Source: Silurus meridionalis
Taxonomy: Eukaryota > Chordata > Actinopteri > Siluriformes > Siluridae
Length of the DNA stretch: 64,000 nt
Assembly: GCF_014805685.1 (NCBI RefSeq)
Contig: NC_060892.1
Span: forward strand, 14,151,490 to 14,215,489
Direction of reading: 5' to 3'
Positions 1-23,900 of the stretch are shown here, piece by piece (positions within the stretch are counted from its first letter, which is position 1; every line of letters begins with the position of its first letter). The notes under the pieces were generated by a model that did no database searches, was not told where the DNA came from, and saw nothing but the letters and a program-made list of their open reading frames with translations. A program made the translations under genes and the position numbers.

Positions 1-1837
1 TTAAATATCCCTATCCTCAAAAAACGTAATTAAAAGAGAATCTTTTTGCTCTTTTAGTTATTTAAAAAAAAATTATAAAATATTTATTTTCTCATGAGGA
101 ACCCAGCCAAAAGTCCCCACAAAGTAAAAATTCAGGTCCTATATTCCTATTCCTGTGGAGAAATTTGGATGTTTTGTAGGAGAAAGGGCTTCTGTCTCGC
201 CTCTTTACCCAGTAGCCCAGACATATAAAGAATAGGAAAAATTACTGTAACATGCTGGAAGCATTCAGTACTTGCCAAATATTACTGCTGCTCCTTCAAT
301 GTTGCTTGTCCATTTACACACTTTGGAGGGACATCATGTTCTTGAGTGATGTCACTGTGATGTTCCACGTTCTTATTTTGTTAATAATGGCCTTTATGGT
401 GTTTGATGGTACAGCTAACATTTTGGAAATTAACAAGTGAGATACCATGTATAATTATTTGGAGGACTATAACTTAAGCAGTCAAATAATAACAAGAATA
501 CGTGAAGAAAATCCTACAGAAAAAGCTGTACTTATAAAAAAGACTGTATTTATTTGGAGTTCAGAATTATGCATTAGTGACAGCAGGTGAGATTGAATGT
601 GATTCTGAACACAGCCACATCCCTCCCTATGAAAGGGTGTGCAATTTCTTCTGTTTTTCACTTGGAGGGTGGAGTCAAAAGTTGTGATATTATGTTGTGA
701 ATTATTTTGGTTTCATTTCTTCAAATCATACACACGTGCCGATATTAGAGGGCCCTTTAAGCTTTTTATATCCATTGTATATCCTGTGTGATTTGCCTTA
801 TATCCTTGCGTTATATCCTCAGTGGGGGGAGGATCGCTTTCTCACTTTTGTTTTAGCATAAAGACACTAAAGAACATTCGCTTTGTTTACTCATTGCTTT
901 ATGCTGAAACAAGATAATAACTGAGTTTAAAATGTAAAGCCACAAGTTATTGGGCTCTTAGCACAAGTACTGCTTACTGATTATATTATGGTTATGTGAC
1001 CAATAATATAGTCAATGATCAGGCACGACCTGTGGACCACGCCTCCTACAAAACATGGCAATAAAAAAAAATAGCTGAGCAATCAGTATTTGTAATGTAT
1101 TTCATATTTTGTGTTAGTTTGATAAACATCCGTACATCATGAGGGCATTTCCATCCACGAGCGCTAATTAAAACAATACATATATTTGGAAACCAAATAG
1201 TGCAAATAATACTTAAGAATTAACGGTAGAGTTAAAAAAGTTAAATATAGGATGTGTATAAATTTTATTTTATTTTTTCCTACCTTGACATTGTAGTGTG
1301 GAATTTTTAAATCATGAGTCAGCTCATTGTATCTATGAGAAAAGAGCTGGTTAAACAAATACACTGCCAGATGAACAATGGTATTTTCCAGATTTCACAA
1401 CTGAGCCACAACCCTCCAGGCCAGTTTGTGTTTTGAACTTTGCTGTGAATAAACAAAAATGCTGTTTGTGGTGTTCTGAAGCCTGGCATGTTTAGTGTGC
1501 TGGACACAAACACCCCTCTACACACAAAACCCTTGGGAAAACTGCAATTTGCAGCATCTGCTGTCTGAGTGTCACTGAGACGTAGGTCATTTAAAGACTG
1601 ACTGTGTTTAGTACAGATGATATAGAGAGCGGGAGAGAGAGACAAAGAGAGAGAGAGACAGAGACCTGGGTTTAATATGATGGGGGGGAAAAAAGCGAAT
1701 CCACCCTTCCTTTTTAGGAATTATTTATATAACATTTGGTAGATGTCATTTACGTCATGTGGAAATAAGCATGCCGCACATCACTGTTATCTGATGGACC
1801 ACTTTAATGTGCTGCTGCTTCTTTTTTTTCTCTCCAG
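1..1837. other. ANKRD13C intron, no other gene seen
   Basis: AT-rich intronic sequence upstream of the first recognised exon. Short open frames (for example 252-440) have no recognisable domain and no splice support. A purine-rich GA tract lies near 1620-1665. I see no RNA gene and no transposon that I can name. Confidence 0.6.
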
Positions 1838-12386
<10,549 letters not shown>

Positions 12387-13406
12387 TCCGGCTTTTTCTG
12401 TTTCTCTCGCTCTTTTTTGTTTTTTGCTTCTTTTCTCCTCTTCACTGCATCTCCATTTCATTTCTTCCTTGGATCTGGCTCATCACACCACGTTGTCGAG
12501 CTTCGATAAGAGATCTCTCTTCAGGGCTAAAAAAAAAAAAAAAAAAAGGAAAAGGAGGTCAGAAATAAGTTACTCTACGTGTAAAGGGATTTGCGTTGCA
12601 CTGTATTGCAGTGACACGCAAGTGGACTACTGGACACATGATCAGAAATTAAAAAAGACTTGTTTGAAGCTTTTAGATTAGCGAGGAGATCACAGGAGCG
12701 GGACTGAGCACCACTCTAATGCACTACATCACTCCTCACAGTGGTGAAGCCCCGAAACACCAGTGCAGCTCCTCTTCAACAACACATCCATCAAGAGTGA
12801 CCCTCTTCTTCACCTCAACGCTTCCAATGTTACTCTGGCAGGAAATGTGGCATTACAAGTTCTGTATTTATGTTTGTCGTGGTTTTCATATACCTTTCTT
12901 ACACGACTGTACTCTTCACGTTCAAGAACTAAACTATAGCAGTGCGAGGAAACGAGTATGTTTTTTTTTTTTTTTTTTTTTTGGTGTGTGTGTGTTTGTT
13001 TGTTTGGCGCCGTACAAAACGTGTCAATATTACCGTTCTGTGCTTTTTACGGATTTGCTGTAAAGACTATTCTCTGTAAATACCTCTGTTTGGATTTGAG
13101 TAGCAGAGTAGGAGGAGACGAGCTCTGCCAACGCTTCTGTTACCGCTACAGATTTTCCACTACGTTTTTTCGAAGTTCATCCTCGACTGCACGGGACGAC
13201 ACGAGTTCCCCAGGTTTTATTTTCTACTCACACCTGTATGTCTTTATGTTTATGATCACTTTCTACCCGATTTGAAAAAAAGAATCAGGCGCTCGTTTGT
13301 AAATGCACTGTACAGTTTGAGATGAATCCGTTTAACAGTGGCACAACTTTCAGCGTACGACAGATACCTTATTTCTCAAGTTATTATCCTCATTTTTATG
13401 ATGGAT

Positions 13407-13531
13407 GTGTGTGGTGTGTGTGTGTGTGGTGTGTGTGTGTGTGGTGTGTGTGTGTGTGGTGTGTGTGTGTGTATGTATGTATGTATGTATGTATGTATGT
13501 ATGTGTATATATACACACACACACACACACA
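13407..13531. repeat. GT/GTAT minisatellite with AC tail
   Basis: Repeats of about 17 bp (GTGTGGTGTGTGTGT type) pass into (GTAT)n and then (AC)n, all within the ANKRD13C 3' UTR. The GT and AC parts are complementary and could fold in the RNA. Confidence 0.9.
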
Positions 13532-14031
13532 GCATTTAAGATTATACATCTATACTGACAAACCTGTAATGATTGTATTCTTTTTAAAAAATGTTTAAGG
13601 AACAGACGGGAAATTCCTGAATGTTTTATTGGGATATTTTTTTTTTTGTGCAGCTAAAGTGGAATGAAAATGGGGGGATGGTCAAATTTACACCAGCAAG
13701 CAATTTATATACAATTTTATTTATGTAATGCCCCTTTTTTATTTTTAACTCTACACTGGATTCCTGAAATCTTGCCCTTCAAGGGTTTAGATTATGTAAA
13801 TGCTTCCAAACCACACTACTGGTTAGTGTGGCGAACCCACGACTGCTTTTTTTTTTTTTTTTTTCTCCCCCCCCAGAGGTCCAGGATTTCTTGCTTTTCT
13901 TGGTTGTTTTTTCTATTGTTTGCGCCTAAAACTCAGAATGCTTTTCACCTGAACACACAAAAAAAAAAAAAACAGTTGTACAGTAAGAACCTTGTATGCT
14001 ACACTTTTCCCCCTAATGAGGAATTGTATTA

Positions 14032-14037
14032 AATAAA
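14032..14037 (+). other. ankrd13c: Poly(A) signal of ANKRD13C
   Basis: Canonical AATAAA hexamer about 1.65 kb after the stop codon; first plausible end of this transcript on the + strand. Confidence 0.6.
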
Positions 14038-14059
14038 ATGTCTGCATACCAAAATTGCA

Positions 14060-14460
14060 TTCGATTACTTTTTATTTTAGAAAATTATCATTATTAATTA
14101 CAAAGTGTGTTTGATTAGCTTATTAGTGAACTCCAAAAAACAAATTTTGATGTTTGCTTGTGATTTTGTTATTATTGCAACTCGTTATTATTAACATTTG
14201 TGAACAGTTTACATAAAATTTTTAATAAAAATGCCTGCTTGGTTAAATAAAATATAATAAACGCAATATACGTTTTTAAATTGATTAATCAATTTCCCAC
14301 AAATTAAATTGCTTAAATAAATGGAAAAAATAGTTTACATTTGGTAAAACCCATTTGTGTAATACAGATATTGTACTGTATGTGTGTGTTTTACATTTAA
14401 TATTTATGTAGATCATATCTTTTAAAAAATTAACTGTTCTACTTTTTTTAACAAATGTCT
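14060..14460. other. Intergenic, AT-rich
   Basis: About 400 bp between the ANKRD13C poly(A) site and the LINE fragment. Nothing recognisable. Confidence 0.6.
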
Positions 14461-14462
14461 TC

Positions 14463-15665
14463 ATTCCTTCCATGCTTCATTTATTCACTCCCTCGATATT
14501 TTCTTGAAGCTGGAGCTCATATCTTCTTTTGCCTTCTCCCATTTTACTCCTCACTTCCAGTGGAAATCTCAACATCTTCAGCTCTGCTACCTCCTGCGCC
14601 ACCTTCTGTCTTTTACTCAATGCCACTGTCTCTAATCCATACATCACAGGTCTCACCACAGTCCTATAAACTTTCCCTTTCACTCTTCCAGATACTCTTC
14701 TATCACAAATCACTCCTGCTATCACTCTTCTCCACCCACTCCACCCTGCCTGCACTCTTTTCTTCACTTCTCTAACACACTCTCCATTACTTTTTACTGT
14801 TGATCCCAGGTACCTGAACTCCTCCACCTTCTCCACCTCTTCTCCCTGCAACCGCACCCCTCCACTCCCCTCCCTCTCATTCACACACATGTACTCTGTC
14901 TTACTCCTACTGACTTTCATTCCCCTTCACTCCAGCGCTCAACCCTACTCCCTTCTTTCACCACAAATAATATCATCCACAAACCTCATAGTCCATGGAG
15001 ACTCCTGTCTGACCTCATCCTTTGACCTGTCCATCACCACTGCAAACAGGAAAGGGCTCAGAGCCGATCCTTGATGCAACCTTGAACCAGTCTGTCTTTC
15101 CTACTGCACACTTCACTGCTGTCACACTGTCCTCATACATGTCCTGCACCACCCTCACATACTTCTGACACACCCGACTTCCTCATACAATACCACAACT
15201 CCTCTCTCGACACCCTGTGGTACGCTTTCTCTAAATCCACAAACAGACAATGCAACTCCTTCTGACCTTCTCTATACTTCTCCATCAACATTCTCAAAGC
15301 CAATATTGCATCTGTAGTGTTCTTCCTCGGCATGAAACCATACTGTTGCTCACAGATGGTCACCTCTTCTCTCAGCCTGGCTTCCACTAGTCTTTCCCAT
15401 AACTTCATGGTGTGACTGATCAACTTTATTCCAGTGTACATCTCCCTTATTCTTAAAGATCGTTACCAGCACACTCCTTCTTCATTCCCCAGGCATCCTC
15501 TCACCTTTCAAAATCTTGTTGAACAACCTGGTTAAATTCTCCACTGCCATCTCACCTAAAAATCTCTGTGCTTCTACTGGTATGTCATCTGGTCCAACTG
15601 ACTTTATCATTTTCATCCTCCTAATCACTGCTCTCTCTTTCTCCTTACTAATCCTATGTACTGAA
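14463..15665 (-). mobile_element. Non-LTR retrotransposon (LINE) fragment, RT domain, broken
   Basis: The - strand encodes pieces of a LINE reverse transcriptase. 15133-15441 has the palm with QQYGFMPRKNTTDAI and the FVDLEKAY motif A. A shifted frame near 14970-15000 has FVDDII (catalytic DD box). 14477-14920 gives the region after the RT, including SRSKTEYMCVNERE and YLGSTVKSNGEC. Frames change between the blocks and the endonuclease is absent, so this is a dead 5'-truncated copy. It resembles an RTE/Rex3-like family common in fish, but the clade is not certain. Confidence 0.85.
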
Positions 15666-16115
15666 AAAGTTTAGTACAAATACATGTACTGTTACATCCC
15701 TAGCTTATTACATCCCAATCCTTATTAGATATCCATTAGATATCTTATTAGATATCCAAATCATTCTTACACCAGGTACTTGTAAATCTAGACACACAGT
15801 ATTCATGTTGCACATCATGATGTTAGTAGAGGTCGAACGACATGGGTTTTTCTCTGGCTGATGCCGATATTTAGAAAAATAAGGGCAGCTGGTGGTCAAT
15901 ATATACAATGGCGATCAGAAAGCTGCCTGAGATGTGAATGTGATTCTCTCTGGTGCATTATATTTCACTTCGCTTTCATCACTTCATCCTCTTTTTTATC
16001 AGTCTGAGCCGGGCACTGAATTCAATCTGACTGCAGATTTCAAAAGCATTGTAAATATGTATTCTAATTATCCAATTGCATCCAATTTACATGTTCTTTA
16101 GCATTTTGGATTACA
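15666..16115. other. Intergenic with minor repeat scraps
   Basis: AT-rich spacer. A short block near 15830-15880 (AGAGGTCGAACGACATGGG) resembles the end of a common fish repeat. No gene seen. Confidence 0.5.
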
Positions 16116-16117
16116 TA

Positions 16118-16500
16118 CAGTACTGTGACTTTAGGCAGGTATAAAAAAGAAAATGCTGTAAAGTAAGAATGCTTTCAAAACTAGACGTGTTAATAGTTAC
16201 ATTTTTTAATCACTAAAGGAAAGTGAATGAACAAAAGAAAAATTTAAATTAAATTACTATTCAGTGTCAACCATTTGTCTGCAAAACAGCATCAGCCCTT
16301 TCTTTTGCACACTTTGTACACTTGCATAAAGTCAGGGATTTTGTAGGATCAGATCCAGGCAAATGATTAACCAATTATACCAAGCAGGTGCTTAATTTTA
16401 TATGTAGGTTGAAACAGGAGGCTTAACACTGTTTGAGGAACAGCCAAACTCTGCTACTAAGGCGAGGTTGTGGGAAACGGTTTCACATTTCCATAAGGGT
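16118..16500 (+). mobile_element. Tc1-like element, 5' fragment
   Basis: Starts TACAGTACTGTGACTTTAGG and continues with sequence typical of the 5' non-coding part of a fish Tc1 element (AAGAATGCTTTCAAAACTAG; GAGGAACAGCCAAACTCTGC). The transposase is absent beyond about 16500. Dead. Confidence 0.7.
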
Positions 16501-16849
16501 TTCAACCCATCCAAGCGAACAAATCCTGACCAGTTCCTACCAGTTATTATTGTACCTGAATTAAGAAGCTTAATGTGTCCCTGGTGGAATAAAGCATCTA
16601 CAGTAGATGAACAAAGATGGTAAAGTCATCATGAAACATGAGCATCCTGCTGTATCCAGTCCATTCCTTTGTTAGTCAACAAGTTATACTTAATCCCATG
16701 AGCTTTCTCTGCCCACATAAGACCAACCACCAACCCCAATCATTTGATATTAATTACTTAAATATTGAAAATGCAAAGTACCAGAATAAGTTTAATTACA
16801 GTAAATACCCAGTGTCCCCCCCCCATTTTTTTTTTTAAATAAACACAAA

Positions 16850-17963
16850 TCAATCACAATACTTAAAGTTTTATTGTCAACTTTCACGACACCGCAAATA
16901 ATAATTAGAATGAACCATTCTCTAAAGAAATCTACAGTCTGGGGGATATGAAGAATAAAAAAAACCCAACAGAACACAAAATGCGATAAACGTCTGACCA
17001 GTAGGCTTGTGCGTTATAACAATCGAATCAAATCTACAATTCCCGTATACACCCCTGTGTGCACTATCGGTAATATTAATACTCTCTCCCATACCCTTCT
17101 TAAACCTAAAATAGTAAAAATGTTTTCCCTCCCTGTAAATCATTTACGATTTTTTTTTTATGTTAACTTGTGAGCAGAGAAAAAAACAAATCAAGATCAA
17201 GCCCACTGACCAGTAATATTCACAGTAAAATTAACAGTTGCCACTTTAAATTCAATCAGAAAAAATCCCAAAAAACATGATGTAGTGATTTTTCCACTTG
17301 TCCACAGCACCCCTGCAAAACACAAAAGTGTCACATGTACTACGGCGTTGTTTTTTTTTAATGATTAAGGTGTGAAACAGAAAGCGAATCAGTTTTGTTT
17401 AATGCAGATAACACAAATACTCCAATGATATCTTTTTACACTGGAAAAAAAAGGTTTCAAAAGATGGATGGCAGGCTATTAAAAGAATTAAAAGTACATT
17501 TTACGGAGGAGTACAGCAATATGGAGGGAGATGGAGAGTCACGTAAAAAAAAAATTTCTAGTGTACATGATGAAAAACATCCCGAACAAAACCAGGTCTG
17601 CTGAGAATAACCTCAAAGTGAAAGTTGAGAACATTTATACAATGTTCCTTTTATTCCAAATGTAGCTGATCAGCCAGACGTCTAAAACATCCGAATCACT
17701 CACTCACTCACACACACACTCTCTCACACACAGAAACACATTGTTTGGCTTATTCCAGTACAAAATTATGTGAGCAAATTGTGAACACCAAACACGTCTG
17801 GTCTAACTGACTAAATTTGCTGTAAGAGGAAGAAGAAAAAAAAAAAAAAACACAAACCAATTAATGTTTTGGCCAAACTATCACTTAATTTATATCCATA
17901 AATGATACATGAGCAAATTTCTAAAAGGTAGGTTAGAATCATGTGCTGCTGCTGTGCATGCCA
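16850..17963 (-). other. srsf11: SRSF11 3' UTR
   Basis: About 1.1 kb below the SRSF11 stop on the - strand, ending near an AATAAA (TTTATT on + at 16870-16875). It contains A/T runs and no other gene. The boundary is inferred from the poly(A) signal. Confidence 0.7.
16870..16875 (-). other. srsf11: Poly(A) signal of SRSF11
   Basis: AATAAA on the - strand about 1.09 kb after the stop codon, converging on ANKRD13C. Confidence 0.55.
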
Positions 17964-20900
17964 TCAGTCACTCATGTCCATGTCTTCATCACTCTGCTGG
18001 TCTGACTCTCCTCTCCCGGCGTCGTCGGCCTGCGGAGACGCAGCCATGTCCGGACTCCTTTCCCGCTCTTCCTCGTGTTCACTGTCATAGCCCTGCTCCT
18101 CTTCATCATAATCCCGGATCACCTGCAGGAGAGATACAAATCAGAAGTTAAGCTTCTTCGTGTTTGGGCTTCTAAATCAGAGTTCAGAGAACTTTAACGT
18201 ATTGAAGACCTTCACATCGCTCTTTTCACCGTCTGACTTCCGGTCTCGTTCCTTCTCTTTGTCTTTGCTTTTCTTGCTGGTGGAACGCTCTCGCTTGTCT
18301 CGGGTTTGGTCTTCTTTTCTTTCCCGGTCTCTTTCACGCTCCTTGTCCTTCTTCTTTTCTTTCTTATGCCTGAATAAACAAATAAAGAATGTATAGATGC
18401 TCTGATGGTTTTGCAGATGTTCCCCAATATGTAACTATTCAAAAAAACCTTAATGGTTTTTACCTCTGCCACATTCTAGCCAATCAAAGAGATTTTGATA
18501 CATTCTGCTGGCAATACTTTTTGTTTAATTTCTAAATGTTGTGGGCCGAAGAAATTATTCCTCTGTATGTAACTGAAACTGGTTTTTCTACAGGAAAAAT
18601 ATCCGAGGATATTGTATACTAAAAAGTATTAAACAGGCTTAGATGAACGTATTATACAATGTACCTCCTGGGAGAAGGAGATCTAGAGAGCCTCCTCTTC
18701 GGAGATCTGGACTTTTTGGGTGAGTGGGAGATGCTGCGGCTCCGCCTGTGGCGTTTGCTGATTAAAAAACAAGAAAAAATATTCAGCTCCATAAATTCAA
18801 GCCAAGTAAAAAATATAGTACGTGCCACATGCTGCAAGAATTTCTGAAAACTACCGGCTGCTGCTACGGGAGCGTCTGCCGCTGCTGTAGCTCTTCGGTG
18901 GAGTTTTTGAGCGCTTCCTCCGATCCCTACAATTTTGCATTTGATGTCAACTTTGTCATTTTCATTTTTTTTTACTGTTCTTATATTTCTCTTGCTTTGC
19001 TTACCTTGATCTGGAGTGCCTCCTCTTGTCTTTAGAGTGAGATCTCCTCCTGCGGGGGCTTTTAGACCTCCTCTTGCTCCTGGAGCGAGACCGTCGCCGT
19101 GACCGACTCTTGGAACGCCTGCAACAGAGCGTGCTTTTACAAAACAGCAACAAATCCCACCATGTCACAGCCACACTGCACCACTTTCACTTAACAACGG
19201 GAGAAAATGCTCTTGCACCTGTATTTGGAGCGAGACCTCGATCTCTTCTTCCGTGACCTTGACCTCGACCTTGAATGCTTCCTTTTGTCATCCTTCTTAT
19301 CTGAGAAACAGATTACAACAGAAAGCAATTTAAATTTCAGCAATATCAAAAATAATTTTTATTACAAAAAAACCTTTTCATATTCTTGGCTCTGTAAATG
19401 TTATGATTTTAAATATAGATTTATTATCATTTATTTATAATTGACATTTGTTCAGAGTTTTAGGCTTTTAGTAAGGCTTTTTTTGGGGGGCAAAAGCAAG
19501 GGTTCGAAAATATGTCTCAGTAAACTTGCACTAGGGATTTAAAACTGTATGGTTTCTGATACATTATTTAACAATGCAATTAATTTGAACAGCTTTAAGT
19601 ATTTTCACTCCTTTGCTGATTATATTGATATATAATGATGTACTAGTACTCACTTCCTGGCTCAATGGCAGCAGAGATCAGAGATTGTGCCTCTCTCACT
19701 CTTTTCATGGCCTCCTCAATCTCCTTGTTTGACGCATCTGCCTTTAGTCCAGCGTTTAGGTTTAATCCGGCAGCCAGGGGATTTAACCTGTAATAAAAAT
19801 AAACACAGAAAGTTAGACTCCTTTAATCTGTGGTCATTTATCAAGTGTTTATCAAAAGGATTTCATAAATATGTCCTTTCTACTCCAAATGTATTCGATC
19901 ACTGATTAAAACGGACATGAGGCACATTGTAGAGCTAAAAACAGCTCCATCTTGAGGCCAAATCACTTTATTCCTCAGCTTGGTTTTGGTCTGTTACAGG
20001 CAGGTGAAAACTTCAGCTGAAATATCGTGGTGCCAATTTCTATTCAGTTTGCTACAAAAGAAAAAGTCACTTTCCCTAGAATTATTGTAGGATTATCTTC
20101 GAAATTCTAATCCAATCTCGTCATATCATTGTTTTCATCTGTCTGCTGAGATTATTCCGAATTTTACCTTCAAAATGATCAAAATAAATAACCTATGTAT
20201 ATACCATATCTATGATTATGATCTATGATTATAGATTTATGTCCTGTAGGTAAAAAAGTATGGTTTTATGCTCCATCTTCAATTTAATCATCTGGCACCA
20301 AAACGCATTTAAAAGGGGGCTTCATGTCAGTCATGTGACCTACTAATTCACATATACTTACACCAAAAACAATTATAATAAAACTCATGGCAACCCTTCT
20401 GTAATAAAATGACTCGTATGTAGTTGTGTGCACGTAGTATATAGAAATGTAAGCATGCTGACTGTGTGCACGTTCGGAAGATCCAATCTCTATCATTTAT
20501 AGTTTATCCTGTGTGAGTCAGTTATAATCACCAAAGAAGGACTAGGAATTCCTTCAGGCAATAGTTTACACAATATTAAACTGAAAGGTACATTGTGGAA
20601 AAAAAAAAGAATAATAAAAGCTAACTTTAGATACGTCTTCCATTCTTACTACATTTGGCGTAATTAGCTATTTTCTGTTTTATTTTTTTTCCCCCTCAAT
20701 GGTTCCTTTAGCAATCTAGCTATTTACAATTTAGACAATCTAAACACAGTCTAGCTCCTCACAGACTTACTTGGGATCCATTGACGCCATTAGCTTCATA
20801 ATCTGCTCAGCCGACAAAGACTAGAAGGAAAAAAAAATAATAATAAAGAGATGTAAGTTTGGTGCAATGAATAAATAACATCTACATGCTGTTATATTTA

Positions 20901-23900
20901 AAAGATTCCCAAAGAGCTTCTTCTGACCTGAGGGTTCATATTGGGTCCAGGAATACCTAAAGCTGCCATAGCATCCATGCCGGGTCCACCCAGAGAGCCA
21001 AGAGGAACACCACCAATCTGTAAGCCACAGGAGATACCCGGATGAATATAAATTTTAACAGTGTCTCAGATGGAGAGACAGAGAATGAGCAATGCTTACA
21101 GATGGTACTGGAGTAGGTGTGGGGAGAAGCCCGCCGCCTGGCAACATTCCTGCGACGGCGTTGGCTGGAGCCATCAGCGACAGAGCTTTGGACTCATCAG
21201 GGATCACTCCTGCAGGCCAGAGACAGAAAACAACAGCTCTGTTAAATCCATCAAGTAAAAAACAAACTCAGAAGCCTTAAAATACAAATCTAAATTTGTC
21301 CATGTCTACATTTGCACTTACTCGATGTTCAGAGGACCGTTTACAAAATTGCATGGTACTATAAAAAAAAGAAGTCACTAGACACACTGCCAAGATTTTA
21401 TCACCTGTACTTTTTCTAAGTCATGAACCAAATGTAAGCAAGCACACAGCCGGCTGTCCAGGGGAGCTGCTTTCAATTTTCATTAGCTGTTTTTTTGAAC
21501 AAGCGACTCACGTCGACCGCTTCGCTATAAAGCACACAAACACATCAAAATAGACAAAACAGAGTTTATGATTCGGGATCAACATCAAAGGACAGTTTCA
21601 TTACTAATGGACTGACTTACCCTACAATGAGGAAAAAATTTAAACCCACAGACGACTTTTTTTCCAGAAGGCTTTTGCTGGTGGCCATTTTATAGCTATC
21701 TAAAATGATCTTAAGTATAGATGTGAGTGTGTGAGAACAATGAGGAACAACAGCAAAATTGGATAAGTGTGACCTGCCAGCTAAAGCCTTTTTATAATAG
21801 ACTTTTTACACTATTTAATATTGGATGTTGTGCGAGAATCAAATGGCGTGAATCTGTAGTCAACATTTTACTGAGAGACAGACAGACAGAGCAATAGAGC
21901 GAGAGAAATAAGGAGAAAGTGACAGAGAAATAGGACAGGCTGCAGAGGATAAAATTGTTGGATGGCATTTTCGGCTGGGTCGGGTTTATAGCACTGGTAG
22001 AATCAGGGACAAACAACTGGAAAACACAACAACAGAAACAAAACAGAAAACCACCATTAATATGGGTCTCAGGCTTTTTGGGATTCTTGTGGAAAGGATA
22101 AAAAAAAAAGAACAGTGTAGACCAAAAGACAGCAATCTTTCCAACTTGTAGAGCCAAATAAAAAAAAGTGTGTCTCCCTGGGAATCTATTTTGACATTTG
22201 CAAATATATTTTATGAAAAAGGACTTGGAAATAGTTTTATTTACGCTATTATAAAAGCTTGCATCAGCACCTTCTTGCAAAGATCCAATCGGGTTTGACA
22301 GTCAGTCTGCACCTTCACTAGCCAGCAGAGCCTTTATCACACCATGCTTTTATTTGTAGTCAGACACTGTGATTATTGGCTGTGACTGACTTTTACCTTA
22401 GGTAATGATCCTCTCTGCTGCTAGGTTCATGGATAAAGGTGATGCTATAACAGCAGAGATGAAAGCAGCTGCATCTATCATCCCACCTCTCATTCATTCA
22501 GAACAGTAAAATTTTTAAATAGTGTTAGTGAAATAATTATATATTTTATATAATAATATGATATATTATATAACAATACTTTTTATATTATAAATAGTAT
22601 TTAGGGAAATAATGCTTCTCTATAACTAAATTAAGTTATAAATATAGAGGGAGGCATCGATTACATTCAGCGGAATTGAAATGATATGTCTAAATGTAAT
22701 TTTATTGAAATACGAGCAAAATAGAAACATTTAATACTATATATATATAAATAATGTACTAAAAAAAAAAAATCACAAATTCTGATGGCTGTTCTGAAGA
22801 CTTTAGTAGGTCTTGACTAAGAGGCTACCTGCTGTTAAAGTGACTTTTCAGTATTTTGTAGATCCATATTTGCTAAAATAGGCTTTATATCCAACAATCC
22901 TGGACCCTGTGTCCCATAAACAAGTTCTAACAAATAGTTTGGGAAAACCCATTTTACATTAAACACATTACTTTGATGAAATTACCAAGAAATGTTAACC
23001 TTTCTGGAAACCAAAACAAGGGCATGTGCATTTACGATTATAAACAAACTGAAAAAGAAAAAAAAATTTGAATAAACACTGTATTTTATAGTGTTTCTAT
23101 ATAGAAGAAACCATGACCACATGGCATATCTATGTATATATATATATATATATATAAAAATATTTTGTGAGGATAGACACAAACCTTCTGCAAATGGGAC
23201 GACGATCAGGGCTCTGTCCACGAAGACCGTGTTCGTCAGATGCTGCGAAACGCCAACTGATTCAGATTCGAGGAACTTTACAAAACAGACACGGGAAGTC
23301 ACAGGCAAGGGAGAATCACTGGAAGAAAATATAAAGGCTTTTGCAAAGCGTACGTATGACGTTTAGACACACCTGCTCCCATCAAGCCATCTTAAATCTT
23401 GTACTCTCTGTATAGTTTATATCCCAAATAACTCACAGATGCTCCACGTCTACACATCCTACCTGAACTGCAGTGCAGCCGGATGTTTTTGTACAGGTGG
23501 AAACGACAAAAAAAAAAAGAATACAAGTTAGCTAAATTATTTATTTTTTAATAAATGATAATTATCATAAGGGCTGGAGCACTTCTACTAGTTTAAATTT
23601 GCCTTTAGATTCAAGATTAAAGCTGGCATCTTTTATAAATTTGTATTGGGCTTTAAAGCAGGAAACATGGGACTGGCAAGATTTAACTACATTTAAGGAA
23701 AATTACCAGAACGAAAATAAATGTATGTAAATGCGTGAACAAAGAAGTAAAAAAGTAAATAAGCAAATAAATGAACCAGTAAATACTTATGTTAACAACT
23801 GACTAAATATGTAAATAAGCAAAATAAGTCAAGTGAATCAGACAAAGTAATAAATAAGTAAATAATTGATTAACCAGCTATATGTGTAAATAAGCAAGTA

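Larger units (their letters stand above)
12387..14055 (+). other. ankrd13c: ANKRD13C 3' UTR
   Basis: About 1.65 kb from the ANKRD13C stop to just past an AATAAA at 14032-14037. No other gene model fits; open frames here come from T-runs and GT repeats. It contains a poly-A run (12530-12547), T-runs (12961-12982, 13848-13864) and a GT/GTAT tandem tract (13407-13531). The UTR end is inferred from the poly(A) signal only. Confidence 0.75.

Noticed and set aside
14477..15441. 147-aa and 102-aa frames on the - strand as genes
   Set aside because: They are pieces of one frameshifted LINE reverse transcriptase.
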